Shown here in pieces: positions 26,946-36,721 of a DNA stretch of 57,648 bases (position 1 is its first letter; every line of letters begins with the position of its first letter). The DNA is from an alpha proteobacterium HIMB59 (GTDB lineage: Bacteria; Pseudomonadota; Alphaproteobacteria; HIMB59), in contig SGZV01000007.1 of NCBI GenBank assembly GCA_004321805.1, positions 1 to 57,648 on the forward strand, written 5' to 3'. The notes beneath the pieces were generated by a model that had not been told where the DNA came from, did not search any database, and worked only from the letters and a program-made list of their open reading frames with translations. Position numbers and translations under genes: made by a program.

Positions 26946-27464
26946 ATGGAAACCAATAAAATTCTAGGCGCAATTATTCTAGCTCTTCTTTTAGCAGCTG
27001 CTTTCTCAAAAATTGCAGATATGGCAGTTCATCCTGAATTTCCTAAAGAGCTTGCATACAAAATTGAAATACCCGAAGGTGGACCTACAAGTGCACAAGC
27101 GGAAGAGGTAGATATATTTGAGGTTCTTCCAGAAATTACTCCAATGTTGGCATCTGCCGATATGGCCAGTGGTGAAAAACTTTTCAAAAAATGTGCCTCT
27201 TGTCATACTTTTAACAAAGGTGGTGAAAATAAAGTTGGACCTGCAATGTGGGGAATTGTAGGTAGATCCAAAGCGTCTTCTGAAGGTTTTGCATACTCTG
27301 GTGCATTGGCTAGTTTTGGAGGTGATTGGAGCGTAGAAGAGTTAAATAAGTTCCTTTTAAAACCTAAAAAATATATCCCAGGTACTAAAATGAACTTTAA
27401 TGGTCTAAAAAAAGACCAAGATCGTGCTGATTTAATTAAATGGCTAAGCAGCCTCTCAGATTAA
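26946..27464 (+). CDS. Membrane-anchored class I cytochrome c (CycM-type)
   Basis: A 172-residue c-type cytochrome tethered by an uncleaved N-terminal helix (ILGAIILALLLAAAFS). The haem site is C83-A-S-C86-H87 and the distal ligand is Met149 in IPGTKMNF. This matches CycM/cytochrome c552, which carries electrons to the terminal aa3 oxidase. It is divergent from kdsB-pheA, an arrangement also seen in rhizobia. Confidence 0.92.
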   Translation: METNKILGAIILALLLAAAFSKIADMAVHPEFPKELAYKIEIPEGGPTSAQAEEVDIFEVLPEITPMLASADMASGEKLFKKCASCHTFNKGGENKVGPAMWGIVGRSKASSEGFAYSGALASFGGDWSVEELNKFLLKPKKYIPGTKMNFNGLKKDQDRADLIKWLSSLSD

Positions 27465-27504
27465 TCATTTAATTTAATTTTTTTTTCTTTAACATTTGCT
27501 TTAT

Positions 27505-29043
27505 ATGAGTTCTGTCTCTTTAGATTCTAATAAATTAAAAAACCTATTTGGTGCCTATTATGATCGAAGGATGTTTCGTATCTTGTTATTGGGTATCATC
27601 AGTGGGTTCCCATGGGTTCTAATCGGTAGTGCTCTGTCTTTATGGTTAAAAGAAGAAGGACTAAGTAGAAGCACAATAGGTTGGGCAGGACTTATTTTTG
27701 GTGTTTACGCAATAAACTTTTTATGGGCACCAATTATAGATAGACTTAAGCTTCCTTTTTTGACCAATAAAATTGGTCATCGCAAATCAATCATTATTTT
27801 TATGCAAACAATTATTCTTATAAGTTTAATTATTTGGAGTACTTTGGAGCCTACACAAAATTTAGCTCTTATTATTGGAGTTGGTCTTGCAATAGCCATA
27901 TCATCAGCAACCCAAGATATAACAATTGATGCATTAAGAATTGAACAAATCAACAAAGAGGAAACATCTAGTATGGCTGCAGGAGCTGCTATGGCTGTTG
28001 TTGGATGGTGGACAGGTTTTAAGTTAGGTGGATTTATTTGTTTAGAAATTGCTGAGAGATTAGAGCTATCAGGAGTAGAGAACTATTGGCAAATCACTTT
28101 TATTTTTTTGATGGCTATTATTGTTCTTAGTAACATTGGGTTAAGCTTTATTCCTGAATCTAATAAAGAGAGATTCCAAAATATGGCCAACTTAGATAAA
28201 TCATCCAGCAATATTGGAAGTTTAATTAATGCAAGTTATTTATTTGCAGCAGTTGGGGCCTTATGCATTTTAATTGGTCAGATTTTTGGCAAAGTATGGT
28301 TTACCAACGGAGGTTATACATTTATTGTGATTGCTTTTTTATTTTATGTGTTTTCTTTTTACACAAAGAAATACGGGGACAATAATGTGATATCTCAATC
28401 ATTTTTTTACTTAAATAATGTTGTAGCTAATCCTTTAAGTAGTTTTTTCAAAAACAATGGTGTTAAAATTGGAATAGCCATACTAGCTTTTGTTTTTTTA
28501 TTCAAGATAGGTGAAGCTTTCCTAGGGAGAATGAGTCTTGTTTTTTATAAGGAAATCGGTTTTTCTAAAGGTGATATTGCGATTTTCTCTAAAGCTCTGG
28601 GATGGATAACCACTATTATTTTTACTCTTATTGGTGGAGCAATAGCAATGAGATCAGGAATTGTCAAAACTTTGATAATTGCAGGTATTGCAATGGCTGC
28701 TACCAATATTCTTTTTTCTGTTTTGGCTTGGGCAGGGCCGTCTAAAGGTCTCTTTGCAATAGCTGTAATTCTTGATGATCTAGCAGCTGCATTTGCAACG
28801 GTAGCTTTTGTTGCCTTTATTTCTTTGATGGTTGATAGAAGTTTCACAGCAACTCAATATGCCTTATTGGCATCAGTAGGCACAGCTGGGCGAACATTAC
28901 TTGCATCATCGTCTGGTGCAATGGTTGATGGGCTTGGAGGTAATTGGGGATTATTTTTTATAATAACAGCATTGATGGTAATACCATCTTTAATTTGTTT
29001 AATGTTGATTAAAGGTAAATTAAATATTCCAGATAAAAGCTAG
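27505..29043 (+). CDS. ampG: AmpG-like muropeptide permease (MFS)
   Basis: A 12-helix major facilitator protein, 512 residues from the ATG at 27505 (a TTG three codons upstream is less likely). The AmpG family features are present: N-terminal SGFPWVLIGSALSLWLKEEG, the DITIDALRIEQ motif in helix 4/5, and GRTLLASSSGAMVDGLGGNWG near the end. AmpG imports GlcNAc-anhMurNAc peptides for wall recycling. The substrate is inferred from family. Its stop shares CTAG with the convergent IalB gene. Confidence 0.85.
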   Translation: MSSVSLDSNKLKNLFGAYYDRRMFRILLLGIISGFPWVLIGSALSLWLKEEGLSRSTIGWAGLIFGVYAINFLWAPIIDRLKLPFLTNKIGHRKSIIIFMQTIILISLIIWSTLEPTQNLALIIGVGLAIAISSATQDITIDALRIEQINKEETSSMAAGAAMAVVGWWTGFKLGGFICLEIAERLELSGVENYWQITFIFLMAIIVLSNIGLSFIPESNKERFQNMANLDKSSSNIGSLINASYLFAAVGALCILIGQIFGKVWFTNGGYTFIVIAFLFYVFSFYTKKYGDNNVISQSFFYLNNVVANPLSSFFKNNGVKIGIAILAFVFLFKIGEAFLGRMSLVFYKEIGFSKGDIAIFSKALGWITTIIFTLIGGAIAMRSGIVKTLIIAGIAMAATNILFSVLAWAGPSKGLFAIAVILDDLAAAFATVAFVAFISLMVDRSFTATQYALLASVGTAGRTLLASSSGAMVDGLGGNWGLFFIITALMVIPSLICLMLIKGKLNIPDKS

Positions 29044-29528
29044 CCAATAACTTCCTTAACTAATCTATCATAACCAGCAGTAAAGCCAGACAAAGAAAAG
29101 GTAATTGTTACTTCCCTACCGTCCAACAGCAATGCTTTTACATTTAGTTCATTTCCTGCTTTAAATAAATTAATGAAGTTTTCAGCGATAATTTCTGCTA
29201 CAAAACAAGCACTTTGATTGCAATATGCATAATTTAAATTCAAAGGTTCATTTTCATCTATTTGTAATTGGATAGGACTTTTCAAATTGACAGCATGAGG
29301 AAATGCTATTTGCATTTGAGTTATTGAATCAGGACTCATTGATAATGACAAGTAGCTTACAACTTCATTTGTATTAGGATCAAATACTAACTCTCTAAGG
29401 TCACAAATTTTTTGAGATTGTTCTTCGATACACGCAAACTGCCATGCATCAAAATTTTCTTGGACAACAATATGATTGTCTGCGTGCAAAGGTAATACTA
29501 AAAAAAGAAAAACAATTAAAAATTTCAT
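29040..29528 (-). CDS. Invasion-associated locus B (IalB) family protein
   Basis: A 162-residue exported protein with a short signal (FLIVFLFLVLPLHA/D) and the IalB domain: NFDAWQFACIEEQSQKICDLRE at the start and a second cysteine pair YAYCNQSACFVAEI, which probably form disulfides. IalB proteins are common in free-living alphaproteobacteria and their basic role is unresolved. Monocistronic. Confidence 0.88.
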   Translation of the reverse strand: MKFLIVFLFLVLPLHADNHIVVQENFDAWQFACIEEQSQKICDLRELVFDPNTNEVVSYLSLSMSPDSITQMQIAFPHAVNLKSPIQLQIDENEPLNLNYAYCNQSACFVAEIIAENFINLFKAGNELNVKALLLDGREVTITFSLSGFTAGYDRLVKEVIG

Positions 29529-29571
29529 TAGTAAACAATATAGTAACCAAATCTTTATCCAATAAGGAATT

Positions 29572-30618
29572 CTATTTCTTTATTAAATTAATTTGTACTA
29601 ATTCATTTTGTGAGCCAATACGAATTTTAGGACCCCATGTAGAAACACCTGAGCTTACATAAAGACTCTTATTATTTTCTTGATAAAGTCCATAAATTTC
29701 AGGAAATTGTATTTTTACCAGAAAGTTGAAGGGGAAAATTTGTCCATTATGCGTATGGCCAGAGAGCATTAAATCAACTTCATTTTTTACAGTTTTCCAC
29801 AATGATGGCTGATGCACAGCAAGAAGATTAAATTTATTATTTTTTGACAAATTACCATAAATATTTTTTTTTTCATTTATGGATAAATTATCATTGATAC
29901 CAATTAAATTAATTCCGTGATAGCTCACTGCCTCATTATTTAATATTTGAATGTTACATTCTTGGAACTTATCAAGATGTTTTTGGAAGTTTTGAATGTA
30001 ATATTCATGGTTGCCTGTAACAAAATAAATAGGACATTTAATTTTTTTCAGAGAAAATAAGTCATTGATTTTAAAGGAACTGCTATCAATTAAATCTCCC
30101 CCTATCAGTAAAAATTTGGGTTTTAATTGATTTACTAGTGGAACTATTTTATCTAGCCTTTTTGGAGAGTTTGAACCAATGTGAACATCGCTAATAAAAA
30201 TAAATGATAAATTTTCATCAATGGTGTTACTTTGAATTTCCAAATTTTTTATTTTAATTTTTCTGGCATTCCAGTGACCATAAAACAAAAGAGGTAGTTG
30301 AAAGATAAAAAATATAATGATCATAATATTATTGGGTATTGAAAATAATATCTCGAAAAAAAGAATTGGAATTATTACGAATAAAGAGATGCTACCTACT
30401 CCAACTCCTTCATAAATAATAAATTTTATAATTTTATTACTATTCTTTGTTCGAAAATAAAATAAACAAATAAAAAAGATAATTAGCGTTGAGGTGATTA
30501 GTTCTAAAGGCGTTCCTGGATGGCCAAGCCATCTAGCTAATATTTCAAAAGGAAAAATAAAAACCACATAGACAAAAATTAAAAGTATAAATAAAGGGAT
30601 TATAGACTTAAGACTCAT
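29572..30618 (-). CDS. Membrane-associated metallophosphoesterase (YaeI-like)
   Basis: A calcineurin-like phosphoesterase with about three to four N-terminal membrane segments (SLKSIIPLFILLIFVYVVF and others, to about residue 130) and a C-terminal catalytic domain. Metal motifs: ISDVHIG, GGDLID, GNHEYY, SGHTHNGQIFPF. The ATG at 30618 (348 residues) is chosen because the upstream in-frame extension overlaps the DMT gene by nearly 60 bases. YaeI-type enzymes cleave lipid pyrophosphates; the substrate here is unknown. Confidence 0.82.
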   Translation of the reverse strand: MSLKSIIPLFILLIFVYVVFIFPFEILARWLGHPGTPLELITSTLIIFFICLFYFRTKNSNKIIKFIIYEGVGVGSISLFVIIPILFFEILFSIPNNIMIIIFFIFQLPLLFYGHWNARKIKIKNLEIQSNTIDENLSFIFISDVHIGSNSPKRLDKIVPLVNQLKPKFLLIGGDLIDSSSFKINDLFSLKKIKCPIYFVTGNHEYYIQNFQKHLDKFQECNIQILNNEAVSYHGINLIGINDNLSINEKKNIYGNLSKNNKFNLLAVHQPSLWKTVKNEVDLMLSGHTHNGQIFPFNFLVKIQFPEIYGLYQENNKSLYVSSGVSTWGPKIRIGSQNELVQINLIKK

Positions 30619-31480
30619 TTTTACTTTTATCAAAATAAAATAAAGTAATACCTGCAGAAAAGACAAAAATAATACCTATATAATTAAATAAAGTTGGAAG
30701 TTGTTGAAAAACTAACCATCCTAAAATTACACCATAAATGAGCTGGAAATAACTAGTCATTCCATAAATCGATGCTGGCAACATCCTTGATCCATAAATA
30801 ATTGCACTAATACCTAAGCCAGCAAGCACACCACCAAACATAGATAGGAAAACGTCACTAGCGCTCATTGGGGCAAATGAAAATTTCATTGCAATCAAAA
30901 AAGCAATGACACTTACAATCATACTAAAAAATGCTGCAGAAAATGATGTCGATAAATGAAAATATTTTCTAGTGAGTAAATTGGTCAAAGCAATACAAAA
31001 TGCGCCTACAAATACTAGAAAAATCCCTATTAAAGATATTTGGCTATTTCCAAATGGCTCAGCAGAAATGATAACACCAGAGAAGCCTAAAAAAATTGCA
31101 AGAATTCTTATGATATTAATGTTTTCATTTAAAATAAAATGAGACATTAAAAGCAACATCAAAGGAGAAGTGAATAAAACAGGATATACAACAGATAAGG
31201 GAAGTTTTAACACGCCCATTAAAACAAAAAAGAAACCTAAGGTATGTACTAAACCACGTATAAATTGAAATGTATAATTTTGATTTTTGTAAAAATGCAG
31301 TCCATGGTTTTTTAAAATAAAAAAGGACAAAGGTAAAAGAGAGAATAGAGCATTAAAAAAAAGTAACTGCAGTATAGGATAATCAGATCCTAATACTTTA
31401 ATTACAGTATCCATGGAAACCATGAAAATATAACCGCCCAATGATATGAAAAAAGGGAAAATATAAGATCTATTCAACAT
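30608..31480 (-). CDS. EamA/DMT-family transporter
   Basis: A 290-residue protein with ten predicted membrane helices in two EamA repeats, typical of the drug/metabolite transporter superfamily. The first half has LQLLFFNALFSLLPLSFF and the second FQLIYGVILGWLVFQQLP. The solute is unknown; many marine members export amino acids or metabolites. It overlaps the start of the metallophosphoesterase gene by 11 bases, so the two are co-transcribed. Confidence 0.82.
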   Translation of the reverse strand: MLNRSYIFPFFISLGGYIFMVSMDTVIKVLGSDYPILQLLFFNALFSLLPLSFFILKNHGLHFYKNQNYTFQFIRGLVHTLGFFFVLMGVLKLPLSVVYPVLFTSPLMLLLMSHFILNENINIIRILAIFLGFSGVIISAEPFGNSQISLIGIFLVFVGAFCIALTNLLTRKYFHLSTSFSAAFFSMIVSVIAFLIAMKFSFAPMSASDVFLSMFGGVLAGLGISAIIYGSRMLPASIYGMTSYFQLIYGVILGWLVFQQLPTLFNYIGIIFVFSAGITLFYFDKSKNES

Positions 31481-31494
31481 TGTGATAAACTACG

Positions 31495-31869
31495 TTACTC
31501 TTTTTTTAAGGAAACACACTGCAAATCATAAGACCATTCTTTTTCATATTTTTTATAAAGAATAGAAAGAAGAAGTTCCAAATCATCATTTATTTTCATA
31601 GATGAAATATAATCTTCTGTTTCATACTGAAGACTTAAAATAAAATTATTTTTTTCAATTATTGAATAATATTTTTCATCATAGGAGCTATAAATATCTT
31701 CACTATTTTCACTATAATCTAATTGTGTGCCTGATACTTTTTGTTTGCAATCAAAATATTTAAGAGCATTGATATTTTTATCACATATACATGCAAGCGA
31801 AAATTGTTTTAAAATTTCAGCAAATAACAAGTTAGGCATTAATAAAATAATGATGGTAATAAACTTCAT
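31495..31869 (-). CDS. Secreted protein of unknown function, 124 aa
   Basis: I do not recognise a family. There is a clear signal peptide (MKFITIIILLMPNLLFA/E) and a small mature domain with four cysteines (CICDK, DC, QC) that could form disulfides, and many Tyr, Ser and acidic residues. No motif identifies a function. It stands 14 bases upstream of the DMT transporter on the same strand, so it may be first gene of that operon. Confidence 0.6.
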   Translation of the reverse strand: MKFITIIILLMPNLLFAEILKQFSLACICDKNINALKYFDCKQKVSGTQLDYSENSEDIYSSYDEKYYSIIEKNNFILSLQYETEDYISSMKINDDLELLLSILYKKYEKEWSYDLQCVSLKKE

Positions 31870-31889
31870 ATCAATTATTTTTATATATC

Positions 31890-31991
31890 ATGATCAATAA
31901 ACAATTAATAACTATAATCATTTTTTGTGGAATTGGATTTGCTGTCATAAGGCTGATATTACAAATGTATTTCCCTAATGGATTATTATAA
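31890..31991 (+). CDS. Single-pass membrane microprotein, 33 aa
   Basis: A short reading frame, MINKQLITIIIFCGIGFAVI then RLILQMYFPNGLL, with one transmembrane helix. It overlaps the following 80-aa gene by 14 bases, which supports coupling but is not proof. No good ribosome-binding site is seen. Low confidence. Confidence 0.35.
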   Translation: MINKQLITIIIFCGIGFAVIRLILQMYFPNGLL

Positions 31992-32220
31992 TTTGAACGA
32001 AGAAAATCGGAAAATTATTTGGTCTAAAATACAAAATACAGGTGACTTACTTCAGCCCCTATTAAGCCCCTCAACATTTCATCCAAAAGGGAGAAACGCG
32101 TATGCTCATATTTCATTGAGCATTAAACAAAAGTTTAAGCAAAGCTATAAAGATATACCAGATGAAAAATTTGAAGAAGTTATCAGACATATTGACTATT
32201 TATTAAATAATCCTGATTAA
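31978..32220 (+). CDS. Hypothetical protein, 80 aa
   Basis: No family recognised. The protein is 80 residues, soluble, with an N-terminal acidic stretch, a central segment HPKGRNAYAHISLSIKQKF and a helical C-terminus ending in the pattern PDEKFEEVIRHIDYLLNNPD. The codon use matches its neighbours and the composition is ordinary, so I consider it real. It precedes the SprT-like gene by 47 bases on the same strand. Confidence 0.6.
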   Translation: MDYYNLNEENRKIIWSKIQNTGDLLQPLLSPSTFHPKGRNAYAHISLSIKQKFKQSYKDIPDEKFEEVIRHIDYLLNNPD

Positions 32221-32267
32221 TCTTATCTTGATTTTTTATAAAGAAAGATTAAATCTTATGCTGATTT

Positions 32268-32666
32268 ATGGCCAGAACAAAAAGTTTAGCAACTCTTATA
32301 CTTCAACATAGCGATGACAGGAGTTATAAATTAACAAGCAACAAAATTCCTCAAATTTATAATATTCTTAATAGACAAGTTTTTTGTGGTAAGCTAAAAA
32401 AGCCCAAAATAGAAGTCAGAAGAATTCATGGTGCACTAGGTTATTTTGAATTTAACCCCTATGCTGCCAAATATTGTCATAAAATAACTTTAAATAATAA
32501 ATTTAAAAACTTTAGAGAGTTTGTTGAAGTCCTTGGACATGAGATGATTCATTATTATCAAAAATTAATTTTAAAACAAAATACTGCTAAACATAATAAA
32601 GAATTCTACAGCTTTCGAAGAAAATTTAAAAAGTTAGGGCTAGGCTTAAAAAGAGTTTATCACTAA
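32268..32666 (+). CDS. SprT-like zinc metalloprotease domain protein
   Basis: A 132-residue SprT-like domain. The zinc site is HEMIH (His91, Glu92, His95) with His109 as probable third ligand. Family-typical FNPYAAKYCHKITLN precedes it. It is shorter than E. coli SprT (about 165 residues) and lacks the C-terminal zinc ribbon. SprT/Spartan proteins act on DNA-protein crosslinks in some organisms; the role of bacterial short forms is unknown. Its stop directly abuts the gpsA stop. Confidence 0.78.
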   Translation: MARTKSLATLILQHSDDRSYKLTSNKIPQIYNILNRQVFCGKLKKPKIEVRRIHGALGYFEFNPYAAKYCHKITLNNKFKNFREFVEVLGHEMIHYYQKLILKQNTAKHNKEFYSFRRKFKKLGLGLKRVYH

Positions 32667-33638
32667 TTATTCATACTTAAATTTACGTTTTAATAAATTA
32701 TCAACTTCTCTTTTTGCAGAACCACCTTTTACTACATTAATAATTGATGTGAGTATAGGAAGATCTTTCAATTTTAAATTAAGAACTTTTTTAATAGTCA
32801 TAATACTATTTAACCCTTCAACTGTAACTTTTTTAAAAGAAGTTTTTTTTGTGGGCCTAGCTAAAATAAACTTTTTTCCAAATAAGAAATTTCTCGATTT
32901 TTGTGAACTACAAGTTAATACCAGGTCACCAATACCGGCTAAAGATAAAATTCTTTCATCATGTAGATTTGATTGTTTTAACATGAATTGCATTTCGCTA
33001 GCACATCTTGTAATAAATGATGCTCTTGCATTTTCTCCTAAATTCATTGCGTCCAAAATACCTGCTCCAATAGCATAAATATTTTTTACAACTCCAAGAA
33101 TCTCAAGAGTTTTGATATTTTTAGAATAATAAATCCTGATATTTGTATCTTCAAATAGCTTTCCAATTTGGAGAGGTTTTTTGGTATCACCTGCCAAACT
33201 GAGGGCTGTAGGCATTCCCATAATTACTTCTTTAGCAAAACTAGGGCCAGAAAGTATTAATATTTTTCTTACATCTAAGGTTTTGGTTGCTAATTCTGAT
33301 ATTAGCTTACCTTTTTCACTCAAACCTTTAGAGCAAATTATAAAATTTTTTATTTTTTGATTTTCTAAATACGATTGACTGAAATTTTCAAATTGACTAG
33401 CGGGAAGCACATAAAAAATATAATCAAATTCTTTAACGTTAATTTTTCCAGTTAATGCTTTCAGTTTTTTTGATAATTGAAAATTTTTAAAGTATTTTTT
33501 ATTAGAAAATTTATTATTAATTTCTGAAAAAACATTTGTGCTTCTAGCCCAAATATAAACATCATTGTTTTTTATTGCCAAAATATTAGCTAAAGCCGTA
33601 CCCCATGCGCCGGCACCAATGACTAGAATTTTATCCAT
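32667..33638 (-). CDS. gpsA: Glycerol-3-phosphate dehydrogenase [NAD(P)+]
   Basis: Makes sn-glycerol-3-phosphate from DHAP for phospholipids. The protein has 323 residues. The Rossmann motif GAGAWGTALA is at 8-17, the LSGPSFAKEV motif is central, and the catalytic Lys region KNIYAIGAGILDAM is intact. It is divergent from the catabolic glpD across 124 bases, so the interval 33639-33762 probably controls both biosynthetic and catabolic use of glycerol-3-phosphate. Confidence 0.95.
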   Translation of the reverse strand: MDKILVIGAGAWGTALANILAIKNNDVYIWARSTNVFSEINNKFSNKKYFKNFQLSKKLKALTGKINVKEFDYIFYVLPASQFENFSQSYLENQKIKNFIICSKGLSEKGKLISELATKTLDVRKILILSGPSFAKEVIMGMPTALSLAGDTKKPLQIGKLFEDTNIRIYYSKNIKTLEILGVVKNIYAIGAGILDAMNLGENARASFITRCASEMQFMLKQSNLHDERILSLAGIGDLVLTCSSQKSRNFLFGKKFILARPTKKTSFKKVTVEGLNSIMTIKKVLNLKLKDLPILTSIINVVKGGSAKREVDNLLKRKFKYE

Positions 33639-33762
33639 TTAAAGTAGCAAGTTTCTCTAATTCAAAGAATTGTCAATATTAAATTATACTTTTTTTTCAA
33701 ATTTAAGAAAAATAATCTATTTTCCTCTGTTTTTTATAAATTTGATGAAATAAATATTCTTT

Positions 33763-35202
33763 ATGTTTGATGTTTTTATCATAGGTGGTGGGATCAATGG
33801 CTCTGGTATTGCTCGAGATGCTGCTGGCAGAGGCTATAAGGTTGGCCTAGCAGAACAGTATGACTTTGGATCCCAAACATCATCATGGTCTACTAAATTG
33901 ATACATGGAGGAATAAGATATTTAGAAAATTACGAATTCTCTTTAGTCAAAGAGTCTTTAAATGAAAGAGAGGTTATCTATCAGATTGCTAATCATATTT
34001 CCAAACCACTTAACTTTATTTTACCTCATGTCCCTGATCTACGACCAAGCTGGCTAATAAGAATTGGGCTTTTTTTATATGATTTTTTAGCAGGTAGATC
34101 TGCTTTTCCTAAATCGAAAAGATTAGATCTTTTAAAAGAGAACTTAAAATTTTTATCAAAAAATTATCAATATGGTTATCAGTATGCTGATTTACAGATA
34201 GATGACTCTCGGTTAACCTTGTTAAACATCTTAGACTCTGAAAATAATGGCGCTCAAGTATTTAACTATACTAAAGTGACGTCGGTTGACAAAAAAGATG
34301 ATCACTGGGAGATCGGTCTTTCTAATGGTAAAAAATTTCTATCTAAAATCTTAATCAATGCTACAGGCCCTATGATTGAAGGTGCGTTTAGAGATATATT
34401 TAAAAGAGAAGTTGGAAATTCTATACGCCTTATCCAGGGAAGTCATATTATAACTAATAAACTCTATGAAGAAGATAAGGCATATATTCTTCAACAGCCT
34501 GATAAAAGAATAGTATTTGTTATTCCATATCTTGAAAAATTTAGCTTAATTGGCACAACTGAAATTGAGGTTAGTAGTGCTATAAACCCAAAAATAACAC
34601 CACAAGAAAAAAAATATTTAATTGAATGCGTTAATCGCTTTTCAGATAAAAAAATTCAAGAACAAGATATTTTGTGGAGCTATTCTGGGGTTAGGCCTTT
34701 AATTCAAGATAGCTCAGAGTCTATGACTAAAAATTCAAGAGATTATCATTTAGATAACCAATTAAACTCAGAAAGGTTGATACATATTTATGGTGGAAAA
34801 CTAACCACATATCGAAAGTTATCTGAAAAAACAGTTGATTACATTGATGCATTTTTTCATAAAAAACTTCATCATTGGACTGGGCTTAAGAAGCTTCCTG
34901 GATCTGAAAATAATTCAAAAACTGGTTTTAAATATAAAATTGAAAAAGAAACATTAAATAGAATAACTAAAAATTATGGTGGATTATCAGATAAAGTTTT
35001 TGAGTGCATGGATGATTTAGGGGGGACTGGTTTAAAAATATGCGATAATCTTTATGAATTCGAGATTTTATACTTAATAAAATTTGAACATGCTAAAAAC
35101 GAGGATGATATTCTTTTTAGAAGAACTAAATTAGGAATACAGTTTAATAGTGAAGAAATTCGTAATAAAATTCATACCATAATTAATAACTACCTTAACT
35201 AA
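33763..35202 (+). CDS. glpD: FAD-dependent glycerol-3-phosphate dehydrogenase
   Basis: Membrane-associated flavoprotein that oxidises glycerol-3-phosphate to DHAP, delivering electrons to quinone. The protein has 479 residues, a little shorter than E. coli GlpD (501). The FAD motif GGGINGSGIARDAAGRG starts at residue 8; SSWSTKLIHGGIRYLE and the C-terminal GGKLTTYRKL signature are present. It is directly followed by glpK with no gap. Confidence 0.96.
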   Translation: MFDVFIIGGGINGSGIARDAAGRGYKVGLAEQYDFGSQTSSWSTKLIHGGIRYLENYEFSLVKESLNEREVIYQIANHISKPLNFILPHVPDLRPSWLIRIGLFLYDFLAGRSAFPKSKRLDLLKENLKFLSKNYQYGYQYADLQIDDSRLTLLNILDSENNGAQVFNYTKVTSVDKKDDHWEIGLSNGKKFLSKILINATGPMIEGAFRDIFKREVGNSIRLIQGSHIITNKLYEEDKAYILQQPDKRIVFVIPYLEKFSLIGTTEIEVSSAINPKITPQEKKYLIECVNRFSDKKIQEQDILWSYSGVRPLIQDSSESMTKNSRDYHLDNQLNSERLIHIYGGKLTTYRKLSEKTVDYIDAFFHKKLHHWTGLKKLPGSENNSKTGFKYKIEKETLNRITKNYGGLSDKVFECMDDLGGTGLKICDNLYEFEILYLIKFEHAKNEDDILFRRTKLGIQFNSEEIRNKIHTIINNYLN

Positions 35203-36684
35203 ATGCAAAAATATATTTTATCAATTGATCAAGGAACTACCTCTACAAGATCAATGATTTTTGATAACGAATTTAAAATTATTGGATCGAGTCAAAAAGA
35301 ATTCAAACAATTTTTTCCGAAGGATGGTTGTGTAGAACATGATCCTTTAGAAATAATGGACACAGTTTATACAACTGTAAAAGAGGCTATTGAAAACGCC
35401 ACTATTAGAATTGATGGAATTCTAAGTATTGGGATTGTTAACCAAAGAGAAACAGTAGTGCTCTGGAATAAAAAAACAGGTAAGCCAATCTATAAAGCAA
35501 TAGTTTGGCAGGATCGCAGAACAGCTGGTTATTGTAATAAATTAAAAGAACAAGGTCATGCAGATGATATTTTAAATATTACTGGATTAATTGTAGACTC
35601 TTACTTTTCAGCTACAAAAATTAAATGGCTTTTGGATAATATAAGTGATGCTCGAGAGCTTGCAAATAAAGGAGAGCTTCTATTTGGAACTATTGATACT
35701 TGGATCATTTGGAACCTAACAAAAGGTGCAAGCCATGTCACTGATGCTACTAATGCTTCAAGGACAATGATATATGATATAAAAAAAAATATTTGGTCTA
35801 CTAAACTTTTAAAGTTATTTGATATTCCCAAGGCTATTTTACCTGAAGTTAAAGATTGTGCTGCAGAATTTGGTATAGCTTCATTATTGGATAAAGAAAT
35901 TAAAATTGGCGGTGTAGCTGGAGATCAACAAGCCGCTGCCATTGGACAAGCTTGTTTAAATCCCGGTTCAGTTAAATCTACATATGGAACAGGATGTTTT
36001 ATGATAATGAATACTGGAGAAGATCTTAAAATTTCAACAAATAAGCTCTTATCTACAATTGCATACCGCATAGATGGTAAAACTTCTTATGCATTAGAGG
36101 GAAGCATCTTTATTGCAGGTGCGGCAGTTCAATGGTTAAGAGACTCTCTCAAAATCATATCTGATGCTGAAGAAACTAACGAATTATATAACCAAGCGGA
36201 CCCCTCTCAAAAAATATATTTAGTTCCTGCCTTTACTGGACTAGGCGCACCTTACTGGGATGGGGAAGCAAGAGGTTCTATCTTTGGCCTTACAAGAAAT
36301 AGTGGAATTCCAGAAATGGTTAAGGCAGCCATTGACAGTGTTGCCTATCAGACAAAAGATTTACTATTGGCTATGGAAAAAGATAGTGGGTTGAAGATAA
36401 AGGTAATCAGGGTTGATGGAGGCATGGTTAAAAATGAATCTTTTCTTCAATTTTTGAGTAGCCTGCTTCAAATCAATGTTGATCGTCCAACCATAATTGA
36501 AACAACTGCCTTGGGTGCTGCTTATTTGGCAGGATATCAAGCGGGAATTTTTAAAAAAATGGAAGAGATATCTTCCAAATGGAAGAGTGAAAAAGTATTT
36601 GTTCAAAAAATGCACAAAAAAGAAGTAAAGTACCTCTATAATGGTTGGTTGAAAGCAGTAAAAGGCACTCTTGCAGTAAAATAA
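35203..36684 (+). CDS. glpK: Glycerol kinase
   Basis: FGGY-family kinase forming glycerol-3-phosphate from glycerol and ATP. The protein has 493 residues. N-terminal phosphate loop DQGTTSTRSMIFD, the VWQDRRT motif and the C-terminal region GLGAPYWDGEARGSIFGLTR are all present. It starts right after the glpD stop. No glpF facilitator is seen nearby; glycerol might enter by diffusion or another transporter. Confidence 0.97.
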   Translation: MQKYILSIDQGTTSTRSMIFDNEFKIIGSSQKEFKQFFPKDGCVEHDPLEIMDTVYTTVKEAIENATIRIDGILSIGIVNQRETVVLWNKKTGKPIYKAIVWQDRRTAGYCNKLKEQGHADDILNITGLIVDSYFSATKIKWLLDNISDARELANKGELLFGTIDTWIIWNLTKGASHVTDATNASRTMIYDIKKNIWSTKLLKLFDIPKAILPEVKDCAAEFGIASLLDKEIKIGGVAGDQQAAAIGQACLNPGSVKSTYGTGCFMIMNTGEDLKISTNKLLSTIAYRIDGKTSYALEGSIFIAGAAVQWLRDSLKIISDAEETNELYNQADPSQKIYLVPAFTGLGAPYWDGEARGSIFGLTRNSGIPEMVKAAIDSVAYQTKDLLLAMEKDSGLKIKVIRVDGGMVKNESFLQFLSSLLQINVDRPTIIETTALGAAYLAGYQAGIFKKMEEISSKWKSEKVFVQKMHKKEVKYLYNGWLKAVKGTLAVK

Positions 36685-36721
36685 TAGTTTGAATTAAATT
36701 GAAGTTTGATATTAATGCTAC

